A stretch of 64,000 nucleotides of DNA from Cyanocohniella sp. LLY (GCA_022241785.1 JAKOMP010000019.1:1-64000); one strand, 5' to 3'. Shown: positions 51,333-62,211, counted from the first letter of the stretch. Program-made: numbers and translations. Notes: generated from the sequence alone by a model not told the origin.

Positions 51333-51920
51333 TTAATCAAGAGCAGGATTAATACTTGCTCCTGTACGCCCTGTAAAAATCCACAAGAGGGCGCGAGTAA
51401 TATCACGAATAATACGGATAGTAGCTTCTTGGGGTTGATTCGATGGTACAGCCACTGGAGTAAAAGCGATACCTTGACTACCCAGTACGAGAGTTGCGAT
51501 CGCTTTGGCTCTCGGCATATGAAAATCTGAAGTAATCAAAAATAAGTGCTGAATTCCGTGTTGTTTGAATTCTGGGATGAGGGTAGTAAAGTTAGTAACT
51601 GTATCAACAGCACGATAATCCAGATAAAGTCTGCTTTCTGATACACCCGCAGCTTGAAAAATTGGTTTTACTAATTTAGGTGGAGTACCAGAAGAAACCC
51701 AAATTTTTAAATCAGGATACCAACGTGCTATTTCAGCCGCAGAATTTTCCCGATCTGTCCAACCGCCGAGGGTCAGGATAGCTTGAGGTTGAGGAGACTG
51801 GTGATAGGCGATCGCTAGTCTTCCAGGAATGAGCAATAGTATTGTCAGGACAAAAATTACTGGAGCCAAAATCAAATATTTTGTAAGTGGAAATTTGAAT
51901 AATTTTACCCATAGTTTCAT
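51333..51920 (-). CDS. YdcF family (DUF218) protein
   Basis: PQAILTLGGWTDRENSAAEIARWYPDLKIWVSSGTPP...LFLITSDFHMPRAKAIATLVLGSQGI. Confidence 0.92.
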   Translation of the reverse strand: MKLWVKLFKFPLTKYLILAPVIFVLTILLLIPGRLAIAYHQSPQPQAILTLGGWTDRENSAAEIARWYPDLKIWVSSGTPPKLVKPIFQAAGVSESRLYLDYRAVDTVTNFTTLIPEFKQHGIQHLFLITSDFHMPRAKAIATLVLGSQGIAFTPVAVPSNQPQEATIRIIRDITRALLWIFTGRTGASINPALD

Positions 51921-52512
51921 AAATTTAATTTATCTATTTCACAAAAAAATCTCCTATTATCTTTTCACATAAACGACATACTTCATAGACACTTCATATT
52001 GAAGCACGTACTACACAGTGAAATAAATCATTAAATCGGTACTATAAATTTAAACTTTTTTCTTTACCAAAGCATCGCCAGGTTTACTTTATAAGGTTTT
52101 TACATCAAGGAAAGTCATGTAGTTTTAGTGTAATTCTTTTGACAATATGTGAAATTATGGTAAATTTACCCAGGCGAAACAAAAAAATTTCAGGTTTATT
52201 GAGAGGTAACAGTAATGACTGTTCACAGCATCTGTTGGATTTGTGCGATCGTATTTAAAACCACCTTTGAAAATCTGGTTTCTTCATTGATTTAACGTAG
52301 TGTTAGTCACAATTTAAGATTTCGGTGCCAATTTATTCTGTAAGCAAGTTTTATGGCTTACTAGAAGCAATCAATTGTTGAAAAGCTGCCAAAGGTAGTT
52401 AATAATTTCATGCGATTCAATTTTTCAGTGTGTATCTCTAAATACTACTGAACTTCTGAATTTAGATAGAAATGTGTTTGCAACATCAAAATAGTTGGTG
52501 GATGAGGATTCT

Positions 52513-54651
52513 ATGAAGCTTTTCAATAATATTCTGAGAGTAATTTATTCTCCTACTGTTCTCTTGTGGGCTGTTGTCTTTGGGGCGGTTCCAACTAATG
52601 CAGGAAATCTAGTACCAACGAATACAACTCGAACAGCACTTAACCAAATTAGTGTCTCAGGCAATACTTCAGATATAGCTGCCAATGGTAGTGATATTAC
52701 ATCAGTAAAAGTAACAAAAGTCACAGACATCAACAATAGCTATATTCAGAATGTTCTGAATAGTGATCTAGACAAATTGAGTGCCAACATACAGTTGGCA
52801 CAGGCAACAACCAACAGCCCTTGGAGAGAACGAATTCTCAACGCTAATGGAACTATCAATTGGCAAGAATATACTAATGTAGCGCAGAACTATCACAAGC
52901 GCGAAATGATCGATTACCGTTTCGGTCCCAAATATAGCGACTTTCACACCACAGAAGAATCATTTCCGTTAGTGTATCAGCCGTCAAGTGATGGTATCAT
53001 TCGCAAAAATGCTGGAAATTGGTGTCGAGTAAGCCCAGGAACAGACGGTGATCCGGGAGGTGCTTGGATAATGTCTGGTCAGATGCTATTCTCACCTGAT
53101 GCCAGTGCACCTCCAGAGTATCAATTCGGCTCATCAAATATGCGAAGTGCCGATGCTGCTATGAGGTTTAGCGATAATGGATTATGCTTGAGAGTCCGTC
53201 CAGAATGGACGGCAGATTGGTGGAATCGGAATAATATTAGTACACCCACGACTCCAGCAGTAAAGCAATTTTACAATGCATCTGGTAGCCAATTACCGTT
53301 GCCACCGATTGCAACAGCCAGAGGGGTTGGTGGTGCCTCTGTGACTGGTTTTTTAGCATTCCAGAATGGAGTGATAGGAATTACTGGGACTGGAAACGAT
53401 CCTTATACTTCGGAAGGATTTAGCTACCTTTCGGCAAAACTGGGTAATGGCAAGGTACCAACAGCAATGGCGGTTACTAACAACAACGAATTCGTGTTGG
53501 TGACGGTTTGGGATACTGTTAACCGCAAGGGACAAGTGGCGGTACTAGCAGTGAAAACACGCCAAATGGCACAGGAAAGTAGATTCTATTGGGGATTGCC
53601 AGGATGGCCAACTGTCAAAGGTCTCAAGTTAGTTGGATATGTAGATTTACCCTTTGCTGCACCAAACGCGATCGATGTAACTGTAAGTACTAGACTAGGA
53701 AATCCTCGGGGCTATAACGATAATCGAAACGATGATTTGAACCTCCAATCTGTACGTGATAACTGGTATAAGAATACAGCTTGGGATACTTCATGGGGAA
53801 ATAATTACTGGAAGCAGACAGCGCAAAGTGGATATGCAATTGTAAGCTCACGAGCAGAAAATAAAGTTGCATTTATTGATCTTCGGCCTATGCTTAAATA
53901 CTACCGGAAGATGTATTTAACTACTCCAGCTAACTTCGATCAAACGAAGAATGAAGGTACTGCTTCTAATCAATGGCCACATACATTTGGCCACGCGCCA
54001 GAGCAGAAGCCCGTTGTAGCTAAAGTGTTGACTATAGATAAACCAACTGCGGTAGCAACAGGCAATAGATGGAATACTCTTCGGACTCCAAGATCATATT
54101 ATGACGGCGACTTCACCAAGCCTCTCAAAACAGCATACATCGCTTCTATGGATGGAACTGTGCGGATGTATAATGTGGATTCTTTGATTTTCCCGAACGC
54201 TACTGCCTCTGTTTCAGATATTCCGTTTAAATCATTTCAAGTGGGCAGAAATCCAGTCCAGATGTTTCATGGATTTCACAGCACCGCAAATGATGATTAT
54301 TACATAGTAAGTCGTGGTGATCGGGCTATTTACTACACACGTTATAACGGAAACATCAGGGGAATCTTGCGTGATTCTCGTCTTAAAGATCCTGTGAATG
54401 TCGCAGTATCGTTAGATCAAGCTGGATATGGTGGTAGCGGACCAGACAAGGCGATGTATGCTAATGTTCTAACAGTGATGGATTTCAATGGTAAGCAAAT
54501 TGTCAACTATATGGTAGACGATGGCTCTAATGTGAATAAAGAACAAGTGAATTTTATCGGGCCGAATGGACAAAAAATGCTCTTCCAGCACGGATATTCT
54601 AATCCGGTTAATGGCTACCCTTTTATGTTCACTGTTGAGGAGGTAATATAA
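52513..54651 (+). CDS. Large secreted protein, beta-propeller-like, unknown function
   Basis: Signal-peptide-like MKLFNNILRVIYSPTVLLWAVVFGAVPTNAG; repeated strand-rich blocks (YAIVSSRAENKVAFIDLRP; KTAYIASMDGTVRMYNVDSL; NVLTVMDFNGKQIVNYMVDDG). ORF 52495..54651. Confidence 0.7.
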   Translation: MKLFNNILRVIYSPTVLLWAVVFGAVPTNAGNLVPTNTTRTALNQISVSGNTSDIAANGSDITSVKVTKVTDINNSYIQNVLNSDLDKLSANIQLAQATTNSPWRERILNANGTINWQEYTNVAQNYHKREMIDYRFGPKYSDFHTTEESFPLVYQPSSDGIIRKNAGNWCRVSPGTDGDPGGAWIMSGQMLFSPDASAPPEYQFGSSNMRSADAAMRFSDNGLCLRVRPEWTADWWNRNNISTPTTPAVKQFYNASGSQLPLPPIATARGVGGASVTGFLAFQNGVIGITGTGNDPYTSEGFSYLSAKLGNGKVPTAMAVTNNNEFVLVTVWDTVNRKGQVAVLAVKTRQMAQESRFYWGLPGWPTVKGLKLVGYVDLPFAAPNAIDVTVSTRLGNPRGYNDNRNDDLNLQSVRDNWYKNTAWDTSWGNNYWKQTAQSGYAIVSSRAENKVAFIDLRPMLKYYRKMYLTTPANFDQTKNEGTASNQWPHTFGHAPEQKPVVAKVLTIDKPTAVATGNRWNTLRTPRSYYDGDFTKPLKTAYIASMDGTVRMYNVDSLIFPNATASVSDIPFKSFQVGRNPVQMFHGFHSTANDDYYIVSRGDRAIYYTRYNGNIRGILRDSRLKDPVNVAVSLDQAGYGGSGPDKAMYANVLTVMDFNGKQIVNYMVDDGSNVNKEQVNFIGPNGQKMLFQHGYSNPVNGYPFMFTVEEVI

Positions 54652-54871
54652 AACTTTACTTTATAGTTTATGTAATGTGAAATAGTTCCAATAATAAGCT
54701 TGTACACACTATACAGCACTTCCAGCAGCTATGAGGTACATCCTCAAAACTGAGAACTTTGCTAGGAAAAGGGCAGGGAGAAAAACTGTATTCCATAATA
54801 GCGGTAACCGCTGTATGTGTGTATGAGATTTTTTTGTTGATCAACCTGCGATTTTTAAGTGACTGTTCACA

Positions 54872-55420
54872 TCACACTATATCAACAGAGTATTCTTGTA
54901 ACTGCCTAGCTAGTAGTAATAGAGGAAAGGAAAACAGAGACATTACCTCTAAAGCATCAGTAATAACTTCGAGGAGATTAAGACCATGCTTAGAAGCAGT
55001 GGAAAGAAAAGAACGGATATTGGCGAATGAAACCGCAAAATCAAATGAGCGAAAGCCACCAGAAATTTTCTGCTTACACTTCATCATCCGCAAGTCACGT
55101 TCTGCTACAACAGACATATCACATCCACATCCAGGAGATGAACATAGTGTTGGATGTTCTACGATATTGTCTGGCGGCAATACTTGTTTTAATGTCTGCC
55201 CTGGATGACCTATTTGTCCCCCTGATGGCCGCTTTCCTGTTTCTCTTAAACTTTTTGTCCATATTTTACTTGACTTTTTGAGTCTGTCGCTTGCCGGTGG
55301 TTTTGAACTTGTTTTGCTATCTAGTCCCAAACGTCTCTCTAGCTCTGCTATCCGTTCCCGCAGTTCTTGATTTTCTTTCTCCAGTCTCTCGATTTTTTGA
55401 TCTTTTTCTTCTGGACTCAT
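54872..55420 (-). pseudogene. IS66-family transposase, internal-deletion derivative
   Basis: N-terminal coiled coil/zinc finger (LEKENQELRERIAELERRLGLDSKTSSKPPASDRLKK; GGQIGHPGQTL; CSSPGCGCDMS) joined directly to the C-terminal LRMMKCKQKISGGFRSFDFAVSFANIRSFLSTASKHGLNLLEVITDAL. Confidence 0.88.
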
Positions 55421-55446
55421 GCTTGAACACTACCATCTTTCTTCCC

Positions 55447-56454
55447 TCATGGGAATCTTCCTGACATTCCTACCTGGGCAGTTACATATTTTTGCTGAAT
55501 GCAAAGTTGCTGGAAAATTAAGTTGGCTGCTGCTTGATTACCAACTTCATTCAAATGTACATCGTCTCGAAAGTAACTTTTAACAGTACTACTAGGAAGC
55601 TTAGACCAAGCTTTGTGAGTATCAAATACTGGTATTTGCAAGGATTTAAGCACTTCCATAAACTCCGGTTTGTAAGGTGGAGTGATAGGCTCAGGAACTA
55701 AGTCATAACGATTAGGTGTAAAAAGCACATAAATCAGTATCTTTTCATCCCGTACTAAATTTACCACCTCTTTGAAAAGCTGCATATTTTTTTGAAACTC
55801 TTGATTCAATTGTGCAGAGGAGACTTGAGGGGTTTCTGGATGAAAAAATTGGTTGAAGTCAGCATTCTCCAATACTCGCGGTATTACGTAGCGAGCAACA
55901 GCCTCCTGAATTGCTGATATTGGAGGACGATCTGGGTAATTAGGGTGGTTTCCCACATGTTCACTGGTGCTAGTAGGTTGAGTTAGGTCATGCGTCCCAA
56001 CTTGCAAAATTACAGCATCACTGTTAAAAGTGCCGAACTGTTGGAGATAACCTAACTGATTGCCCATTCCCCATGAGCCGGCAGAAGCATTCAAAACTTC
56101 TGCGGGTTTTCCGGAAGCTTGAATTTTGGCTGCCAATAGTTCGGTAATAATTTCTTTTTGATCAATAGGATTACCACCATTAAGTACCGAATCACCAATC
56201 ATTAAAATTCTAAGAGTATCTTGAGGCTTTTTGAGTGTAATTGGTGAAGTTCTTTGAGAGTATTGATTATATTCAATTGTTTTACCAAAGCGAAATATTT
56301 TTTGGTTAGGTTGAAAGCGATAGCCTGTATAGTTATCAACTTGGCTGAGTACAGGACTTCCAAGCCCGAACAGAAGTCTTAATGCTATTTCACTACCTAA
56401 TACAGTAATTATTGCTACAAAGGGTATTTTGTAATTACGTAAAAATTTATTCAT
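55447..56454 (-). CDS. SGNH/GDSL hydrolase-family protein
   Basis: RILMIGDSVLNGG...VLNASAGSWGMGNQLGYLQQFG...VILQVGTHDL...FRDDVHLNEVGNQAAANLI. Confidence 0.88.
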   Translation of the reverse strand: MNKFLRNYKIPFVAIITVLGSEIALRLLFGLGSPVLSQVDNYTGYRFQPNQKIFRFGKTIEYNQYSQRTSPITLKKPQDTLRILMIGDSVLNGGNPIDQKEIITELLAAKIQASGKPAEVLNASAGSWGMGNQLGYLQQFGTFNSDAVILQVGTHDLTQPTSTSEHVGNHPNYPDRPPISAIQEAVARYVIPRVLENADFNQFFHPETPQVSSAQLNQEFQKNMQLFKEVVNLVRDEKILIYVLFTPNRYDLVPEPITPPYKPEFMEVLKSLQIPVFDTHKAWSKLPSSTVKSYFRDDVHLNEVGNQAAANLIFQQLCIQQKYVTAQVGMSGRFP

Positions 56455-57253
56455 CCACTTGTGTCAAACTGCTGTCTACTGTTTTTTCTTCCTCAATCAA
56501 GCGGATGGATAACAAAATTTCAGCTAGCATTCGTTGGTAAGCATAGTACAAACCTGCCCATCCGTCCAATATTCCTCCTTTTACAATTAGACAATAAAAT
56601 AAAACTATAAAAGGAGCGAACAGCTTTTTTTTACGAATTTTATCGCCTAAACCTAATTCATTTACTGGAGTTTCTAGTAATTTCTTAACTTCAATAACCA
56701 TATACCTATCCTGTGCCCACAGCCAACGACTCAAGGATTTGCGATCATCATGATTGATATACCCCGAAAGTGTTGCTGATTTACCAGTAACTTGCAAAAG
56801 CTGAGTATGACCATCATCTATGTAAATTGCTTTTTTTTTGCGGAAGAGGATTTGTCGAGGGGGAAGTATTGTACCTCTTAGAGGTTTGCCAAAAACGCAG
56901 TATTTAAATCTGACAAAGTATCCATTTATCTTGCTATCGATTGGTAGAACTTCAATTTCAGCCATTAACTCATCTGTGACAATATAATCTGCATCCAATG
57001 AAAGCACCCATTGAGATTTTACTTGTTCCAAACCATAATTCCACTGAGTAGCATGAGTATCAAATTTTTTTTGAAAAACTTGTAATTGTGGGTAAGAATG
57101 CAAGATTTCAAGGGTTTCGTCATTGCTATAACTATCAATAACTACAATCTCCTTTGCCCAAGTCAAATGTTGGAGAGTGCGCTCAATATTTGGTGCTTCG
57201 TTATATGTGAGTATGAGAGGGGTAACATTTTCGGCTATTGACGCAGGATTCAT
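56447..57253 (-). CDS. Glycosyltransferase family 2
   Basis: VTPLILTYNEAPNIERTLQHLTWAKEIVVIDSYSNDETLEIL...WVLSLDADYIVTDELMAEI. Confidence 0.94.
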   Translation of the reverse strand: MNPASIAENVTPLILTYNEAPNIERTLQHLTWAKEIVVIDSYSNDETLEILHSYPQLQVFQKKFDTHATQWNYGLEQVKSQWVLSLDADYIVTDELMAEIEVLPIDSKINGYFVRFKYCVFGKPLRGTILPPRQILFRKKKAIYIDDGHTQLLQVTGKSATLSGYINHDDRKSLSRWLWAQDRYMVIEVKKLLETPVNELGLGDKIRKKKLFAPFIVLFYCLIVKGGILDGWAGLYYAYQRMLAEILLSIRLIEEEKTVDSSLTQVDE

Positions 57254-57414
57254 GAAACTTGCCTAGAAATTGAAAATTTAATCGGTTCAATACTGAGAAA
57301 TCAAGTTTTTGAAAACGCTTACAAAATATAGCACTCAAAGTTGAATATACTTATTTAATCTGATAACTAAAACTAGAATTAACCTAGATATCTAAGGTAA
57401 AGGTACCATAGCTG

Positions 57415-58596
57415 TTAAGCATCTTTGTGTTTGAGGATATTTTTGTAAACTTCAATTAAATTTGAGCTAATACTATTCCAAGTATATTTATCAAGAATTA
57501 GTTGGCGAGCACGATCGCCCATTTGTTTCCCAAATTGAGGAGAATTCAGAAAGTCATCAAAAGCATTAGTAATCTCTGATACATCCTGTTGTGTGATGTA
57601 ACCAAGGTTATATTGCTCAACTACAGAAGCAAGTGCTACACCAGGCGTGATTATAACAGGAAGGCCTGCGGCTAAAGCTTCTAGGACTGCTACGCCAAAA
57701 TTTTCAGAATAAGAGGTGAGGGCAAACAAATCTGAGCCTTGAAGGAATAAATTTTTGCTCTCACCTTCCACAAATCCAACAACATGAGTGCGATCACTTA
57801 GTCCATAAGAGAGTAGTAGTGATTGAATATGGGCTTCGTAATCGGAGTTACCACTACCTGCCAAAAGAAAAGTGAAATTGTGATGAGTAAGTTTGCTAAG
57901 GGCTTGAATCAGGAAATCTAATCCTTTTTTTGGATGCAGGCGAGACAAAAATAAAATTATGGGTTCGTCTGCTGGGATATTGAAGCGTTGTCGCAGTTTG
58001 TCACGAGCATTGGGAATCTGCTGTGGTAAGGAAATCCCCAGGGGTAAGATAAAACTATGTTTACCAAGTCCCAATTGAGAAACCTCCTGCTGTTCCTGTT
58101 CAGAAGTAAAATGAATAGCTTGACAGTGGTTAATGTTTGCTTGCTCAAACAACCGTAGGTAAATTTGCTTTTTACGGGTACTTTGTTGTAAAGACCATTC
58201 GCATAATAAACCATGTGGGGTAACAATATAAGGTAGATTTTGCAGACGGGCGATCGCCATTGCAATAGTAGATGGGTAAGAAAAAATAGCGTGAACATGA
58301 ACCAGATCGTACTGCGCCATATTCTGCCACAGCCATTGTGTTAACTGCCAAGAGAAGGCATATTCCCTGACAGGTTTGATATTTGGTGAAAAGCGATGAA
58401 AAAACCAAACAGGAACGTTCTGATATTCAATGCGCTTTTGCAGAGGCACATCAAGCAAGCTATCACCATTGTCGTTTGTAGTGACAATTTCGGCATCGAC
58501 ATTGTTTGGTTGCAATGCCTGAACCATGTCTAAAACAGCTTGGCTAGTACCACCTCGCACCTTAGGCACAGAGGGAGTAACGTGGAGAATTCTCAT
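57415..58596 (-). CDS. Glycosyltransferase family 4 (possibly HpsP-type)
   Basis: MRILHVTPSVPKVRGGTSQAVLDMVQAL...FLSRLHPKKGLDFLIQAL...LTSYSENFGVAVLEALAAGLPVIITPGVALASVVE. Confidence 0.93.
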   Translation of the reverse strand: MRILHVTPSVPKVRGGTSQAVLDMVQALQPNNVDAEIVTTNDNGDSLLDVPLQKRIEYQNVPVWFFHRFSPNIKPVREYAFSWQLTQWLWQNMAQYDLVHVHAIFSYPSTIAMAIARLQNLPYIVTPHGLLCEWSLQQSTRKKQIYLRLFEQANINHCQAIHFTSEQEQQEVSQLGLGKHSFILPLGISLPQQIPNARDKLRQRFNIPADEPIILFLSRLHPKKGLDFLIQALSKLTHHNFTFLLAGSGNSDYEAHIQSLLLSYGLSDRTHVVGFVEGESKNLFLQGSDLFALTSYSENFGVAVLEALAAGLPVIITPGVALASVVEQYNLGYITQQDVSEITNAFDDFLNSPQFGKQMGDRARQLILDKYTWNSISSNLIEVYKNILKHKDA

Positions 58597-59750
58597 GAAT
58601 GAGATCCGATAGGTGAAATTTTCATGAGTTCAGCAAGGGTTTGTTTAAATCGTTCAAATCCAAAGATATCGATTACCTTTTGGCGTAAAGCTTCAGGTTG
58701 ATATATTAAAGGATTGGGATAAGTTCCTTGCAAAATCTTTATGAGAGCTTCAGTAATTTGATTTATATCATCTGGATTAATCAAAGCTCCTAGTTCGCCG
58801 TTGCAAAGCGCGTCAATTGCACCATCCTGGTTTCCTCCTAAAGTGGGCTTACCACAAGCTAGGGCTTCTAAATAAACGATCCCAAATCCTTCACCTTTGC
58901 TTGGCATGGCAAACACATCACACAAGTTATAGTGAAGAACTATTTCTTCATCTGGAATAAATCCGGTGAGAGTTACATGGTTTTGCAAATTTAGACTTCG
59001 CACAAGTTCCTCAATTCGAGGGTGGTCATCACCTTTGCCAACTATCAGGTAATGGACATCGGGAATTTGCTGTCGAATTTGGGGTAAGGCTCGAATCACT
59101 TGATCATAACCTTTGTAGGCATCACTACGGGATAGCCGAGCTACAGTTAATATTATCGGTTGTTTTGGGGTTAAACCGTAACGTTCTAGTAATAATGTTG
59201 ATTTAGGAGCAATCTCAAATCGGTTAGCATCAAAAGTTACAGGTAACAGAGAAATTTGATTAGGATCAATATTTTGTTCTTTGAGTAGGCGATCACGGGT
59301 ATAGTTACTAACAGAGACTATTTTTGCCGCCGCTTTTAAGGCTTTCTGCTTGATTGGGTTTTTCAGATCCCAGGCATCAATGCCATGAACTACAATCCAG
59401 TAAGGAGTACTAGTAAAACGGCAAGCAAAGTAAGCAACTGGAGCAAAATTAATGTGTCCAGATAGAACCAAATGCGGTTTTTCTATCAGAAATCCCATTA
59501 ATAGATTCCAAGCAAAATGTATGATTTGTAAATTACCAGGTGTTTTTCCATGGAATTTAAATGATATATTATCTATATTGAAAAATTTTGCGTTATTACC
59601 TTTATCTAACTTATTATAAATTTGGATTTTTAATTCTGGAAAATCTTCAACTATTGCTTGTATTACATCCTGTAAATAAATCTGTATGCCTCCCTTGAAA
59701 TCAAATAAATTCGGAACCCAAACATGAATTAATTTGTCATTATTTTTCAT
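58593..59750 (-). CDS. Glycosyltransferase family 4 (possibly HpsO-type)
   Basis: ILTVARLSRSDAYKGYDQVIRALPQIRQQIPDVHYLIVGKGDDHPRI...AMPSKGEGFGIVYLEALACGKPTLGGNQDGAIDAL. Confidence 0.93.
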   Translation of the reverse strand: MKNNDKLIHVWVPNLFDFKGGIQIYLQDVIQAIVEDFPELKIQIYNKLDKGNNAKFFNIDNISFKFHGKTPGNLQIIHFAWNLLMGFLIEKPHLVLSGHINFAPVAYFACRFTSTPYWIVVHGIDAWDLKNPIKQKALKAAAKIVSVSNYTRDRLLKEQNIDPNQISLLPVTFDANRFEIAPKSTLLLERYGLTPKQPIILTVARLSRSDAYKGYDQVIRALPQIRQQIPDVHYLIVGKGDDHPRIEELVRSLNLQNHVTLTGFIPDEEIVLHYNLCDVFAMPSKGEGFGIVYLEALACGKPTLGGNQDGAIDALCNGELGALINPDDINQITEALIKILQGTYPNPLIYQPEALRQKVIDIFGFERFKQTLAELMKISPIGSHS

Positions 59751-59806
59751 AATTTATAATTCTTTAATGTCATTTTTGATTGAATTTACGTAATCAAATA
59801 ATTAAA

Positions 59807-61201
59807 CTATAGCTGTCTATGGAGAGTAAACATAGATAAATCATTATTTTCATAAAAATTTTTTCTTTCTAGACGAGGTAACAAAAATATAAACCCACTT
59901 AAAAACCAGTAATACACGTTAGCAACCGGATGAACAACAACTTGAGTAGGTAACAAAACTATATGTAAAAGAAAAGTTACTAATGCTAAGTCTTTAAGAA
60001 AAGGACTCTTAAGATTTTGATAGATAGACCAAAGCGTAATTAAAAGAGCGATACGCATCCCATACCAAAGTATGGCACCAAATTGCCCTATTTCAACAGT
60101 AATACGATCAATCTCATCTTCAACAGGTGGTGTTGGTAAACTTTCAGGTAATTTAAACACTCGCTGTAAAGCTTTACTCCCTGATTGAGTTGAACCTGTA
60201 CCATACCCATCTATGAAAGATTTGCCAGGAACAGAATTAATAGAAAATGCATTTACTATTCGAGTACTCATCTCTGAGCCACTTCCTGGATCATCGATGC
60301 GAGTTGAAAATGCATCAATTGCTGGAGCAAACCATTGGATTAATAAAATAACTCCAATAATTGTAGGAATAGCAAGTTTTTTGATGATTTTCACAACGGC
60401 TTTTAATTGATTAAAAGTCTTGATACCTAAATAAGCTACAAGCAGTAAAAAAGCAAATACAAAAACTCCACGAGCACCAGTCATAAAAAAATTAGCAATC
60501 ATTAAGAATATCTCAACTAAAATAATTTTTTGCCATATCAAAGATTGTTTTTTTGTTAAAAAAGGAAGTATAAGACCGAAAGAAATAGTTAAGTACGTTG
60601 TATATAAATTCGGAAAAGAGAATACACTAGATATCCGGAGTTTACCATCACCAAAGCCAAGTACTTCAGATGCTTCCTCTCCTCCAGGAGCAATATTGAT
60701 AATGCTTGAGGGAGGACTAAGAAATTGAAAAATTCCTAAAATACATACTGGAATTAAAATTAGAAGATAATTACGTAAAAATTTATAAAGCTCCTCTTCC
60801 GAATTAAAAAGGTATGGAAGCATCCAAATTAAAGGAACATACAGCAAATAGCGGCTTAAACCAAATAAACCAATGATTGGCGAACCTAAGTCAGGATTGA
60901 AAGATTGAAAAATTAACCATATTGAGCAAAGACTTATAAATCCATGAAAAAACGAAACCCCATGATTATTGATTAATGAATGTTGTTTATGAGGTAATAA
61001 AAAGTATTTAATATAGGCAACAATTAAAACAAAATCTTTAAAGAAATATATTAGATTACTAGCTTGAGGTAAAAACCATTTTCGCAAAGCGCCATCAATA
61101 ATTATTATTAATAAAACTCCTTTCACCCATTGTCGCCAATTTAAATTAATGATGGCAATTATCAAAATTACAACAAGTGGTAGAATAAAAAAAATATTCA
61201 C
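59807..61201 (-). CDS. O-antigen polymerase/ligase-like multi-TM protein
   Basis: 464 aa, ~10 hydrophobic segments, located among glycosyltransferases. Confidence 0.8.
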   Translation of the reverse strand: MNIFFILPLVVILIIAIINLNWRQWVKGVLLIIIIDGALRKWFLPQASNLIYFFKDFVLIVAYIKYFLLPHKQHSLINNHGVSFFHGFISLCSIWLIFQSFNPDLGSPIIGLFGLSRYLLYVPLIWMLPYLFNSEEELYKFLRNYLLILIPVCILGIFQFLSPPSSIINIAPGGEEASEVLGFGDGKLRISSVFSFPNLYTTYLTISFGLILPFLTKKQSLIWQKIILVEIFLMIANFFMTGARGVFVFAFLLLVAYLGIKTFNQLKAVVKIIKKLAIPTIIGVILLIQWFAPAIDAFSTRIDDPGSGSEMSTRIVNAFSINSVPGKSFIDGYGTGSTQSGSKALQRVFKLPESLPTPPVEDEIDRITVEIGQFGAILWYGMRIALLITLWSIYQNLKSPFLKDLALVTFLLHIVLLPTQVVVHPVANVYYWFLSGFIFLLPRLERKNFYENNDLSMFTLHRQL

Positions 61202-62211
61202 TGAATTATTCCTTCCAGGACTTGAAGATATGTTTTTGCAACTGAGCTTTTCCGGTGTCTTGCTAAATGGGTTTCTTGACTGGCTCGATACAGATTTAGT
61301 TTGGTATTATGAAGCAGTAGATCAGCTAAAATCTGGGTCAAACCTTCTACACTTCCATTTGGAAATGTAACTCCACATAGGCCAATGGCATCTTTTAATC
61401 CACCCTGTTCTGAACCAACAACTACGCATCCACAAGCAATTCCCTCTAAAGCAACAATACCAAAAGGTTCTTGCCATCGAGAGGGTACAACCATTATTTT
61501 ATAAGTATTTAATATTTGAGCTAAAGGATATCCAAACTGAGTACCTAGAAACTTGACTTGCTCTGCAATTCCAAGTCTTTTTACTTGCTCTCTAAGATTA
61601 GGTTCTTCTGTTCCTTGACCAATAATAGTTAAATTTGGTTCCAATCCCTTCTGTTTAAGCAATGCTAGGGAGTCTATAAGTAAATCAGCTCCTTTATCAG
61701 ACACTAAGCGACCAAGAAAAACCAAGTCCTGATCACGTCTTACTTTTGGCATTTCATAAAAAATATCATCCTGGTATGAGTTAGGAATAACAGTTACGGG
61801 AACTGGAAGTTCAGCAGCTATAGCTTGACTAGGTGCAATATTACTAGCAGCAAAGCGAGTCACCCAATTCTTCAACGCACCTTGCCAGGTTAATTTAGAC
61901 CCCGGATATAGATACCAAGTTTGATGAGTAACTACTAATGGTTTTCTAAGGATTAAAACAGGCCAAATTGCTTTTAGGCTTATGCAACCGTGGAAACAAA
62001 TATCACACCAATGGGTTAAGTTTAACAATTGATTAATTGTGGGACAGCGAATTACCTCGAAAGAAAAATTATCATCTTCACTTGTGGAAGTTTGGGTAGC
62101 TAATTTTACGTTATGTCCATGAGCGACAAACTCATGAGCCAGATTTAATATAACTGTTTCTAATCCACCAACATTTGGGTAAAATACAGATGAATATACG
62201 AAAATTTTCAT
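61198..62211 (-). CDS. Glycosyltransferase family 4
   Basis: VYSSVFYPNVGGLETVILNLAHEFVAHGHNVKLAT...VFLGRLVSDKGADLLIDSLALL...VVPSRWQEPFGIVALEGIACGCVVVGSEQGGLKDAIG. Confidence 0.94.
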   Translation of the reverse strand: MKIFVYSSVFYPNVGGLETVILNLAHEFVAHGHNVKLATQTSTSEDDNFSFEVIRCPTINQLLNLTHWCDICFHGCISLKAIWPVLILRKPLVVTHQTWYLYPGSKLTWQGALKNWVTRFAASNIAPSQAIAAELPVPVTVIPNSYQDDIFYEMPKVRRDQDLVFLGRLVSDKGADLLIDSLALLKQKGLEPNLTIIGQGTEEPNLREQVKRLGIAEQVKFLGTQFGYPLAQILNTYKIMVVPSRWQEPFGIVALEGIACGCVVVGSEQGGLKDAIGLCGVTFPNGSVEGLTQILADLLLHNTKLNLYRASQETHLARHRKSSVAKTYLQVLEGIIQ

